Part shown: piece by piece, positions 1-8,300 of the stretch
How positions within the stretch are numbered: position 1 is the first letter of the stretch
Layout: every line of letters begins with the position of its first letter
NCBI GenBank assembly: GCA_026770615.1
Contig: MU631345.1
Location: 163,479-180,760, forward strand
Direction: 5' to 3'
Source: Pavlovales sp. CCMP2436
Lineage: Eukaryota > Haptophyta > Pavlovophyceae > Pavlovales
DNA length: 17,282 bases
Position numbers and translations under genes: made by a program
Notes under the pieces: generated by a model
Told to the model about the DNA's origin: nothing
Database searches by the model: none
What the model saw: only the letters and a program-made list of their open reading frames with translations

Positions 1-178
1 CCCCTCCCCCCCTCCCCCCCCAGGAACTACGTAGACAACAATTCAGATGACACGGGAGGAAGGACTTTCTCGTCACTGCCACAGCTCGCGAGGTAGTTGC
101 ATGATATTTATTTTTAAATAAATTTCATGCATGCATGATATATGCATGATATATAATCCGAAGCCCGAACCCCCCTAC
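1..178. other. Non-coding stretch, no gene seen
   Basis: The window starts with a C-rich tract (1-21), followed by mixed sequence and an AT-rich piece with repeated ATGCATGATATAT-like palindromic words (about 125-155). No convincing reading frame, RNA gene or splice structure was seen on either strand. Confidence 0.5.
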
Positions 179-275
179 ATTGATATATAATATGAATCCT
201 AATCCTAATTCCAATCCTAATACTAATCCTAATCCTAATTCCAATCTTGATCCTAATCCTAATCCTAATAATACT
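179..275. repeat. Degenerate AATCCT hexamer microsatellite
   Basis: The stretch is built almost entirely of AATCCT units with variants AATTCC, AATACT and AATCTTG. On the other strand it reads AGGATT. Any open frame across it gives only Ile/Arg alternation and is an artefact of the repeat. Confidence 0.85.
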
Positions 276-404
276 CCTTCGTAACAGGTACCACTGCCCG
301 ATTTCGCAGCCCGTCCCTTCCCTCGCCACGCCGACCATCCTCAAAGTGAAAGACATCGCTGCCCAGATAAAAGTGCCGAACAAAAAATGGGGTTGGTTTT
401 CAGA

Positions 405-735
405 CATAACAGTGATCCCTTGATTGCGATCACTTGAGTGATACCAAGCACTCGATTGACGGTAAGTTGGCGATCACTCACTCGGCGACTCCACCCTCAA
501 GAGATCAGATCACTAGGCCGCCGAGTGATCTCTGAGCGCTTAATTAAAATTTTATGACAGGGATTCAAGTTGGCGTCTGACTGTATAATCAGTTCAACTT
601 TCTAGATATGTCATATCATCATGGGAGGGACATGGGAGGAAACGTTTCCGAGGTGTAAGCATTCAACTTTGGAAAAACGAATACTAATAGCCAGTGAGAG
701 AGCAGCAGGGATTTACCAGCCATCGTCGTCGTGTT
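405..735 (-). mobile_element. Old copy of the MITE family found at 6590-7089
   Basis: Read on the minus strand this region aligns with the MITE at 6590-7089. Shared words are the CGCCGAGTGAGTGAT core (rc of about 467-482), CACTCGGCGG (rc of about 511-522), and CCAGTGAGAGAGCAG followed by GGGAT and ACCAGC (about 691-720), the last matching CCAATGAGAGAGCAGGGATG at 6756. Many substitutions and small gaps show it is older than the intronic copy. I could not place clean terminal repeats or a target duplication, so both ends are approximate. Confidence 0.6.
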
Positions 736-761
736 GGGTTGGGGCTGAAAAGCCCCGGTTG

Positions 762-817
762 GTCTTGGACTTGGGCGCGCGACGTCGGCGTCTTGGACTT
801 GGGCGCGCGACGTCGGC
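762..817. repeat. 28-bp tandem duplication (2 copies)
   Basis: Two adjacent, essentially identical units starting GTCTTGGACTTGGGCGCGCG (about 762-789 and 790-817). Next to the decayed MITE copy; no coding role is evident. Confidence 0.85.
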
Positions 818-1083
818 CTAGTTCGTGGTAAGCCGGGCATTAAGAAACTGAGCCTCACTTTTAGAGACAGTTAGGCATTGTTTGTATGTAACGTCGACCA
901 AGCCAGTGACTGAACAACACCTGTTGAACCATGCTGAGCCGCAAATATATTTATGTAATGAACGTGCGTCATAATTCCATGGAGAACGTCGCTCTCGGAG
1001 GGCTCGGAGCGCCGACCTCTGAGGTGAAGCTGCATTCCGACGCATCGCCCAGTGCGATGTAGCTGACGATGAAGCAGATATAG
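818..1083. other. Intergenic stretch, no gene seen
   Basis: Open frames here are short, low in recognisable motifs and overlap one another. I see no splice-supported exon, RNA gene or repeat. Confidence 0.4.
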
Positions 1084-1578
1084 ATGATGTTCGCGTCTCA
1101 GCGGCGCCACGTGTTCGCGCTGCTCAAGCAGCCCGGCGTCTGTGGCGTCAACGTGAAGGGCCTAGGGTACGAGACCCAGGTCTTCTGCACGCAGACGCAG
1201 CCGCAGTATAAGGAACAGCGAGATGGGGGAGAGGGCAACCGCTTCCCGAACATGACGGCCCGACCCGCCGCCCGTGGATCCCCCGCTGACCGGTCTAGTG
1301 CATTCGAGCGCTCCGAGTCATGGCGCGCCAAGCCTTCGCACAATCACAGCCGCACACAGCTCTGCACCCCTCCGCTCCCCGACACTCCGCCCGCGGCGCA
1401 GGTGTCGCGAATGGCGATAGCGCCGATCTCCGAGGAGAAGCCGCCATCATCACCACGCGACGCGGCGCTGGCGTACCTTGCCGAGACAGCAAACGTTGAC
1501 CCCGCCGTTGCCGAGGAGGCGCTCGACGCAGCTGGGGGAGACGCTGACAAGGCGCTCACGTCACTCTGTTGTCGTTGA
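1084..1578 (+). CDS. Hypothetical protein with a UBA-like C-terminus
   Basis: Open frame of 164 codons from ATG (1084) to TGA (1576-1578). The N-terminal 115 residues show no family I recognise and are rich in Arg, Ser, Pro and Gln. The last ~40 residues (from about 126) have the pattern of a ubiquitin-associated (UBA/CUE-like) three-helix bundle: an Ala-rich helix, an Asn-Val-Asp-Pro turn, a helix ending in EEALDAAGGD, then DADKALTSL. In UBA domains the Gly-Gly/Asp turn followed by an Ala-Leu helix is typical. The ORF may be only the last exon of a longer gene; no upstream exon could be assigned. The family match is inferred from pattern, not from a search, and the N-terminal half could be spurious. 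Confidence 0.4.
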   Translation: MMFASQRRHVFALLKQPGVCGVNVKGLGYETQVFCTQTQPQYKEQRDGGEGNRFPNMTARPAARGSPADRSSAFERSESWRAKPSHNHSRTQLCTPPLPDTPPAAQVSRMAIAPISEEKPPSSPRDAALAYLAETANVDPAVAEEALDAAGGDADKALTSLCCR

Positions 1579-1711
1579 GCTTGAGCATCACTGAGCAGCA
1601 CCTTGCTGTGATACCAAAGCGCCGACAGAGCTCCGAGCAGGCAATCCGCGCGCCCTTCTGACCGTCAGAAACGGGGCAATGGTGGGGTTTCAGCTGCGCC
1701 TGACGGCCGCG
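1579..1711. other. Spacer, no gene seen
   Basis: Short GC-rich spacer after the UBA-like ORF. No terminator or poly(A) signal could be identified. Confidence 0.3.
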
Positions 1712-2077
1712 CTACGGGGCAACAGAGCCGCGGCGTGGGCGACAGACATCACCATCCAGCGGTGAAGACACGGACGCGTCTGCGCATATCGCTCTGCTAC
1801 ATGCCCACCGCCGTTGCCGCAAACGCGGGTTGCAAACGTTGCGAACGGGCCCTTCAGGACAGCGCGCGCGAGCCAAGGCTACTGCCCGCGGGCGCTGGAG
1901 GATCTCGAGGCTATGGTGTAGGAGTATGAGGTGTAGTTCGCCTGGTTTGGGGGCTTCGCCCGCGCTGTCTTTCTTGAGTTCATCCTTGATGCTCATGTCG
2001 ATCTGTCCTGAGTAGTAGTCTGGTCTTGCAATCACGTGCCTAGCCAGCATATTAGATACTAGATGTCCATCCGGCAT
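1712..2077 (-). CDS. Possible coding fragment, unknown family
   Basis: Open frame of 121 codons. The first ~70 residues look protein-like (RPDYYSGQ, then a Lys/Asp/Glu-rich segment MSIKDELKKD, then HLILLHHSLEILQRPR, which could be an amphipathic helix). The C-terminal 40 residues are Arg/Ala/Cys-rich and look like GC-driven read-through. It lies 70 bp downstream of, and in a different frame from, the fragment at 2148-2752, and a 12-bp word GCCGGATGGACA recurs on both sides of that gap. The two may be pieces of one decayed gene or mobile element. No function is assigned. Confidence 0.25.
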   Translation of the reverse strand: MPDGHLVSNMLARHVIARPDYYSGQIDMSIKDELKKDSAGEAPKPGELHLILLHHSLEILQRPRAVALARARCPEGPVRNVCNPRLRQRRWACSRAICADASVSSPLDGDVCRPRRGSVAP

Positions 2078-2147
2078 CTAATACGCGGGAGGCGTAGTGA
2101 TGCCGTGCTCTCGTCTTGCCATACGGCTTCCACGTTGTCCATCCGGC

Positions 2148-2752
2148 CTATGCATATTTGAAGGGGCCTCTCGCCTCCAGGCGGTTTCTCGTGACCCTAT
2201 CTATTACTGCATATCGTGCTGACCGCTGGTCGGAGGTAATGATGGCGTTCGTTGATGGATCTACGATAGCCCAGCTGTGGGCTGTGAGTGTGTTTGGTGT
2301 GAGTATCGTTGTGGCGGGTTCACGCGGGACTGCTACTGCGTTTGACTCCCAGTCGCTTAGTGCATTCTGTACGAGTTTGATGACGGCCGCCGGCTGTCGG
2401 TAGGGGGGCCGTTTGGTCTGCCCTCTCATTGTGCGGTGTATGAAGAGAAGTGTTACTTCTTTGAGCGCTTCTGCTGTCACCACCCTGGCTCCCGAGGCGG
2501 CGTCGATTCGTATCGCTCCCTGTGACGCAAAGATCCGGAGGGCCACTTCGTCGTCAGATTCGGTGAGTACCTTAGTATAGAATGTCTCTCTGAGGCGCCC
2601 TATTGCCTCGTCTCGCTGTTTGAGGGAGAGTAGTCGGTAAAAATGTGGGTTTGCGTCGTAGCTCGTGGGCTCCCGTAGTCCGTGTGGCGGGGGGTTGGGG
2701 TCGGGGTGTCTTCTGTGCCAGGCCAGGCGTTTTACACCTGTGTCGTGGTCCC
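2148..2752 (-). pseudogene. Coding fragment without a start, unknown family
   Basis: A frame of about 200 codons open from just after a TGA (2753-2755) to TAG at 2148-2150. It has no good ATG near its 5' end; the GTG at 2544-2546 is internal. Composition is protein-like: aromatic and charged residues (NPHFYRLLSLKQRDEAIGRL, then ETFYTKVLTESDDE, then FASQGAIRIDAASG) and no low-complexity runs. The style resembles a structural ORF of a retroelement, but no zinc knuckle or catalytic motif is visible, so that is only a guess. It could also be an internal exon: an acceptor-like AG is hard to place upstream. Confidence 0.35.
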
Positions 2753-2859
2753 ATCATACTAGGAAACCGCGTATTTAGAGTGGAAAACTGCGTGACGTCG
2801 CAGTGAGGACCAGCCGGCAGCCAGCGCACGATAGCTGCCTGTTCGCGTTCTCGCTCTGA

Positions 2860-3634
2860 GCCCAACCCCGTGCAGTGGCTCGTGGCGCACGGGATAAGCC
2901 ACTAACTTTTGCAAAACTCGCCGGCGTCGGTGTACTGGCTGGTCCTCCTGCCGACGACCAGAGCATGTCGTGCAGGCGCGCGCTCGACGGCGGCAAGAAG
3001 GGCGGCAGCAAGAACCTCAATACGCCGTTGCTGTTCGGCAGGCGCGCGAGACCGCTGGCGTGAACAAGTACGCGCTGTCGGAGCTCGAGACGGAGGACGT
3101 CGGTGTCCCCCACGTCGTCGATTTGGTGCTCGACGAGGTGGTGGTGGACGAGGCGCTCGCGGCGAAGCGCCGCTCTCGGCGGCTTCGTCGAAGAAGAGCA
3201 GAGCAGCGAAGAAGGCGCGGACAGCTATCGCCGCACGCGCCGCGCACGCCGCGCGCACCGCCGCCCGTGCGCAGATAAGGAGGCTACCGAGTGCTCGAAG
3301 GTGCCCACCAAGAACTACCGCTACGAAAAGTTTCCGGGCGATCGACGGACCCGAGGTGGTCGTCGCCGACATCGTATGCAGGCTTCAAGCATGGTCGAGC
3401 GCGAGACCGGCAGCTACCGCCGAGGCCGTGCGCCTGTGCAAGCTGCCCAGCGCGCAAAGCTTCAGGTGCTCTAGGGCCGATCGGAGGCGGAGGGCTCGGT
3501 GGTCAAGCAAGGTGTGCAGCGCGCGCACGAGGTCTGCGTTCATCCTCGACATATCGGTGTTCCTCGTCTTTGCGGCGAAGGCAGGTGGTGACGAGGAGGA
3601 CGACGGAAAGGACGAGGAGGAGGAGGGGCGATGA
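2860..3634 (+). pseudogene. Decayed, frameshifted Ala/Arg-rich coding sequence
   Basis: Three overlapping plus-strand frames each carry parts that look coding. At 2990-3085 the frames read GGSKNL, then VRQARETAG and NKYALSELETED across a frameshift. This matches the minus-strand ORF at 4069-4710 (GSSKNL, ARQAREDAG, SKYAPAG) at both protein and DNA level, for example AAGAACCTC and CAAGTACGCGC. Later parts include VPTKNYRYEKFPGD (about 3300-3345) and an acidic tail GGDEEDDGKDEEEEGR (3586-3634). No single frame is open throughout, so this is best read as a broken relative of the ORF on the opposite strand. Alternatives are several short exons or pure GC-rich noise outside the conserved core. Confidence 0.4.
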
Positions 3635-3639
3635 GGACG

Positions 3640-4068
3640 ACAAGGTTGTGCGTCCGCAGCGCGCCTCAGCGCGCGGTCAAAACTTCGGCTTTAAATCGAC
3701 TCTTGATCCTGTTAGCGTATCTCTGATGCACACTATCAGGCTTGTTGCAATTCTAAAAGAAACCACAGTCGACATTACTTCTATATTTACGCCGCACGCG
3801 GCCGGCGCGGGCGGGTGGCACGCGCCAGCGCTGGTGGCAGCGTTGAGGCGTGCCGGCCGCGCCAGCGTCTTGAAGAGGGCGAAGCTCGCCACGAAGACGA
3901 GTCGTCTCCAGCGCTTGAAGAGCTCGACCTCGTCCTTGGCGACGGGGGAAGTCGGATATCGCCACTGCCCACAGAGAGCCCCGCCCGTTCGCCATCGTCT
4001 TCTTCATCGCGGCACCCGTACGATCGGCGCCAATGCTCTCGGTCATGTTGAGCAGGACCGCCGCCAAC
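3640..4068. other. Decayed sequence, probably the broken 3' part of the neighbouring minus-strand ORF
   Basis: On the minus strand a second frame (about 4105-4010) continues the neighbouring ORF with ALKLAAVLLNMTESIGADRT and then GAAMKKTMANG, before dissolving into Arg-rich noise. This suggests a frameshift near 4100. The 3690-3790 part is AT-richer and shows nothing. Confidence 0.3.
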
Positions 4069-4710
4069 TTAAGGGCGTCGCGCTGATGGCTGATGCGCCT
4101 TGCGCCCCACCGTCTTAGAGACCACGGGATCGGGGACTCTACCATCCACCACGGCGATGAACGCCACCAGCTCGGTGCGCGCAGAGGCCTGCTGGGCGCT
4201 CGCCCTGAGCTCACGTCTCTTGATCTCGTACTTGTGCGTGCGCTGCCGCCATTCTGCGCGATGGCGGTCGTCCCACTCCAGCTTCTCCGCAGCCGCGACC
4301 AGCGCGTTCGCCGCCACCTCCCCGGCAGCGGCCTCCTCCGCCAATTTTAGGGCGCTCTGCTCGTAGTGGGCGTTGCACCACTCGGGGCGCATGCCCGCCG
4401 GCGCGTACTTGCTCTCGCCCGCGTCCTCGCGTGCTTGGCGAGCAGCAGCATCGACGAGGTTCTTAGAGCTGCCCTTCTGCACCTCGTACCCGCCTCCCGA
4501 CTGATTAGCGCCAGCGCGCGCGCGCGCAGATCCCCTTGGCCATGGTTGGTTTGAGGCGGTCCCCTTGCCTGCAAGAACGGTCGCGAGTTTTGTCACCGGG
4601 GTCGGGCTACCGCACTCGACACGAGCCGCTGAGTGCGGTAGTCGCCATGCCTCGGTACGACTGCCGTTCCTTGGTTCCGTAGAACCACCCCGAACGGACC
4701 GTGAGTCCAA
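4069..4710 (-). CDS. Hypothetical Ala/Glu/Arg-rich protein, probably helical
   Basis: Open frame of 213 codons from ATG at 4710. Residues ~75-185 are the most protein-like: GSSKNLVDAAARQAREDAG, SKYAPAGMRPEWCNAHYEQS, then a long charged Ala-rich helix (LAEEAAAGEVAANAL, KLEWDDRHRAEWRQRTHKYE) suggesting coiled-coil or DNA-binding helices. The first ~60 residues and the last ~20 look like read-through. A related but frameshifted sequence lies inverted at 2990-3085, and a likely frameshift near 4100 separates a further coding-like piece. I do not recognise the family. Multiple copies and decay suggest a repeat-family or mobile-element ORF rather than a single-copy host gene. Confidence 0.4.
   Translation of the reverse strand: MDSRSVRGGSTEPRNGSRTEAWRLPHSAARVECGSPTPVTKLATVLAGKGTASNQPWPRGSARARAGANQSGGGYEVQKGSSKNLVDAAARQAREDAGESKYAPAGMRPEWCNAHYEQSALKLAEEAAAGEVAANALVAAAEKLEWDDRHRAEWRQRTHKYEIKRRELRASAQQASARTELVAFIAVVDGRVPDPVVSKTVGRKAHQPSARRP
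4607..4641. repeat. Perfect 11-bp inverted repeat (hairpin)
   Basis: CTACCGCACTC (4607-4617) and GAGTGCGGTAG (4631-4641) are exact reverse complements around a 13-nt spacer. It lies inside the 5' part of the minus-strand ORF. No function can be assigned. Confidence 0.7.
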
Positions 4711-5028
4711 TTCCCACTACTCTAGTCCGATAAAAGTCGCCGTCAGGCCTATTATCAACTGTTGTTGCAATTGCAGTCAATACAGAAAAAAAAAAAAAAA
4801 AAAATGCAGCTTATTATGTTGATAATGGGCGACGCAGAGATAAGACAAGCACTTCCAGGATCGTCAGAGAATAGAGTGGCTAAACTTTAAAGCAATTGTC
4901 ATAGTTAGATTAGATTTGAATTACTATAGCTCATAGCTTATTCAATTTCACTAGTAAATTTGTGCAGGCTGTAAGAAGCTATATTGCCCTTTCTGGGCGA
5001 TCTATATTCTAGAATCAGTCAAAGCGCC
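4711..5028. other. AT-rich intergenic stretch with an A19 run; 3' flank of the kinase gene
   Basis: AT-rich sequence downstream of the minus-strand kinase stop codon. It contains a run of 19 A on the plus strand (4786-4804). On the sense strand of the kinase a small GCCC/GGGC hairpin (about 4988-5001) follows the stop codon and an AATAAG word lies near 4938. The latter is only a weak candidate poly(A) signal. Confidence 0.5.
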
Positions 5029-5322
5029 CTATATTCTCAGCGTAGAGTCCTCTTCGCCCATCCTGGACGATGCCGAGCGCTTGTCCACCGGCGTCGCGGA
5101 GCCCGATGAGCTATGCTCGGTGCGCGCGCGCGCAATCCCAGGGCGCGTACCGCTACCACTCCTGCTGACTGCGAGGGCTGGAGGGTGCGCGGAGCTGTTG
5201 TACGCGCTGGAGTTGTTGCTGGAACTGTGCTGTGCGCTGGGGTGCGACTTGGGGAAGGAGGGAACCTCGTCGCCCTCGTCCATGTCGTCGTCGCTCGAAA
5301 AGCCACCTACGCCATACGCTTT
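5029..5322 (-). CDS. Kinase exon 13: Ser-rich tail and stop
   Basis: 294 nt ending with TAG at 5029-5031. Acceptor TTTCAAAAG. Encodes [19 protein letters not shown] and then a Ser/Ala/Asn-rich tail with no fold I recognise. The acidic patch and Ser runs suggest a disordered regulatory or phosphorylated tail (inference). Confidence 0.8.
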   Translation of the reverse strand, partial: KAYGVGGFSSDDDMDEGDEVPSFPKSHPSAQHSSSNNSSAYNSSAHPPALAVSRSGSGTRPGIARARTEHSSSGSATPVDKRSASSRMGEEDSTLRI

Positions 5323-8300
5323 CTTTTGAAACGGGGAGGGGGGAGGTGTTAGCAACAGACAGCCAGAGGAGAGGAAAGCCCGCCGCCGCCGTACACCTCA
5401 TTTTAAAGACAGGTATATTGGTGGGGGGGGGTGGGGGGGGGAAGGGAGAGAGAGAAGAGCAGTTCGACAAAGGGTGTAGCCCCCCCCCACCCCCACCCCA
5501 CCCACCTACACACACCCTGACTGCCCACTGCACAACGCATCTGCAGGCGGGGAAGAGCAGTGCAAGTGCGTGTGCGTGCACGCGCTGGCGTTTGTGTGTG
5601 CGTGGGGTGGGTGGATGGGTGGTGTGGGGGGGGGGGGGGGGAGGGGGGAGCTCTACCTGCAGGTTATCGGAAAAGAGTAGCGCACCGAGAGCCCCCGAGT
5701 ATCCCTCGTGCTTCAGAAAGAGAGCAGGCATCGTATCGCCGGACCAGCGCGCTACGTAATAAGCCAGCGTGCGAAGCGCAATCTGATGTAGTTGTTAGTA
5801 TTGTTGTTGGTAGTATAAGGGGACATAGTTTCTCTGGACCAGCGCCGCCCCGTTAATAATGATAACAACGGACTCGTAAGCCAGCGTGCGCAGTACGATC
5901 TGTCTCTTGTTGTTGTTAGTATCGTTGTTCTTGTTATTAGGGAGGCCGCTTGAATGGGCATGGTTTCTATGGAGTTATTATAACATGTTACCACCCACTG
6001 CATGCTGCTCCATCTTTCTAGTTGCAAGTCGTAGCTTTAAAAAAGTAAATACAAAGAGTAAATACAAAAATTGAATACAAAAAGCAATCACCTGGTTCGA
6101 GTGGAGAAAGGTGCCCGAAAAAACGAGTCGCTTTACGCCGGAATTCACCGCAGAAAGATACGCCACCTGCGCGATCACCTGATGATTATTGTTGTTTATT
6201 GTTAACGTTCTTATTTTAGTATGTACAGCTAGGGAGGCAGATAGCGTGATAAATATTAACCGCAACGAGTAGCACGAGATCAACGGTTAAGAGTGACCTA
6301 TCATCGCGATCATCAAGAATAAAGGTGACGTAAACCATTACCTGCGATATCATCACAAGCAATGCCCTGCACACGTCACTCTTCTCAACCCCCTCGTAGG
6401 GATCGTTCCTGCGCAGCACCTTGCCGAACATGGAGGCGATCAGTTTCGGAGGAAGGCCAAACGCGTCGTAGCCACCGCCTCCGTAAATGTCCTCAACGAG
6501 CAAATTGACCTGATTTTTATCCCACCCCCCAACGACAACAACAAAAGGGGGGGTGGGGGGCTACGTAAATGTCCACCACTTGCAAATTGTCAGGTATTCC
6601 TGTGACCGCTATTTTTGAGTGACTGTTAGCTAAACCGTAGAGCTTCACAAGCGAGTGAGTGATAGCCTAGGCGGGGAGCCACAAAAATGAGTGAGTGATA
6701 GCAGCTGTCACTCGTGGCGCTCAGAAAGCCCCAGCAACCGAGTGAGAGCTATAAGCCAATGAGAGAGCAGGGATGCACCAGCTGCATGATAATTCGTTTA
6801 GGACCTAAAATGTCGCGCATGTGGCTGGTGGATCCCTGCTCTCATTGGTTGTTCGTTTTTCTTACAAAAATACGTACCTCAACTTTTTTCTCTACCTTTT
6901 TATCACCATAATATGAGATAATTGCCAATTTGCTTATTCAAATTATTAAGCACTTGGCTCTCACTCGGCGGTCGAGTGACATGACCGCTAGGCAGGGTGG
7001 TCGCCGAGTGAGTGATAGCTGGGCACCTATCACTCGACACCTATCACTCACCCAAGTGACCAGCAGTGTGTAGCGGTCACAGGAATGTATGCAAATTGAC
7101 CTGATTTTCTATCGATGAAAACAAAAAAAGGGGGGGGGAGAACCTTCCCGTCGTCGCCGTGCGCTGCGTTCTCGAGGGCCTCGTCAAAAGTATCTCCGCA
7201 GCCGAGCAGGCGGCACAGGCCTAAAAAGGTGCCCCCTCCCACCGCAGTGCCAGAAATGCGCTGTTGGATTGATTGATTTGGGGGGGGGGGGCACAATCCT
7301 TTAAATATGCCCCCTCCCACGCAGCGCCCAAGATACGCTGATACATCTGACCTCTTTCATCAACAGATAACATAACGTGGGACTGCTTGGAGATAACTTA
7401 GGAGGGGCGTTCGGATAGTGTAAGTCAGGCCGTCGAATAATGCAATTAGACTCTGAATGCTGCAGAAATGTGTTGCGCAGATGTGTTCCACAGATGTGAT
7501 GTTTTGCAAAGACGTGTTGCACAGGTGACGAAAAGCGGAACTGATGACTACAACACACCCCCCCCCCCTCCCAAAAGATTATGCAAAGCTTATACAGGCG
7601 GATTGCAAAGTCATCCACTGGCAGGGGCTGTAACTTGAGGTAGGAACGGGGGTGGGTGGAAGGGTGGACGGGGGGAAGGGGGGGGAGGGGTTGATGGTAA
7701 GCAAACTATTATACAGTAGCGCACCTTGAAGTCATCCCCCGGCTTAATCCCCCGGACATACGGTTGGTACCATCGGGTACACACTGCATATGAAGACCTT
7801 CCCTGCATCCCCGCAGGCTGAAAAGTTAGGGCCCAGTCGCCTGGGACCGGGGCACATTTGGCTAGTCGACAAGCGCCCGCTAAGAATAAAGTTTGAGTGC
7901 TCACGTATATAATAAAAATACATCCTAGAAATGGTCATTTTGTTTAACTTTTGAGAACCCGGCCGTCTTTGCCGCGGGGACTCGGATTCCAGCCGCGCCG
8001 CGCCCGGAGGTGGGGCCTCTGGATTGTGGGCGGGCCTGGTGCTTGCCGGGGGTGTTCCCGAGCTCGGCATGTCGCCTGTGAGGCGTTCAGGTGCGGACGT
8101 CGCGCCCTCGTTCGCCTGAGGCGGGGGGCGATGAGGTGAGTCTTCGGAAGAGAGGAGAACACGGCTCGCCTATGAGGCGGGCGACGGCTCCTGGGGCCTT
8201 CTTCCGGTCCCAAGGCCTTCAGGAAGACCAGGGAGCAGTTGCGCGCTTCAAAGGTGAGCAGTTTTCCCTTCACTTTCGAAGACCCGCCTCATCGCCCCTG

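Noticed and set aside
4786..4804. A19 run taken as the tail of a processed retrocopy or SINE
   Set aside because: No target duplication, no polymerase III box pair and no recognisable retrocopied exon upstream.
5232..5759. Plus-strand ORF of 175 codons across 5232-5759
   Set aside because: Antisense to kinase exons 12-13 and the poly-C tracts of intron 12; composition is low complexity.
7944..8273. Minus-strand ORF of 109 codons in the GC-rich foldback
   Set aside because: It spans one hairpin arm and loop, and its Arg/Pro-rich composition follows the GC content; a short segment ([19 protein letters not shown]) looks protein-like but is not enough to call a gene.
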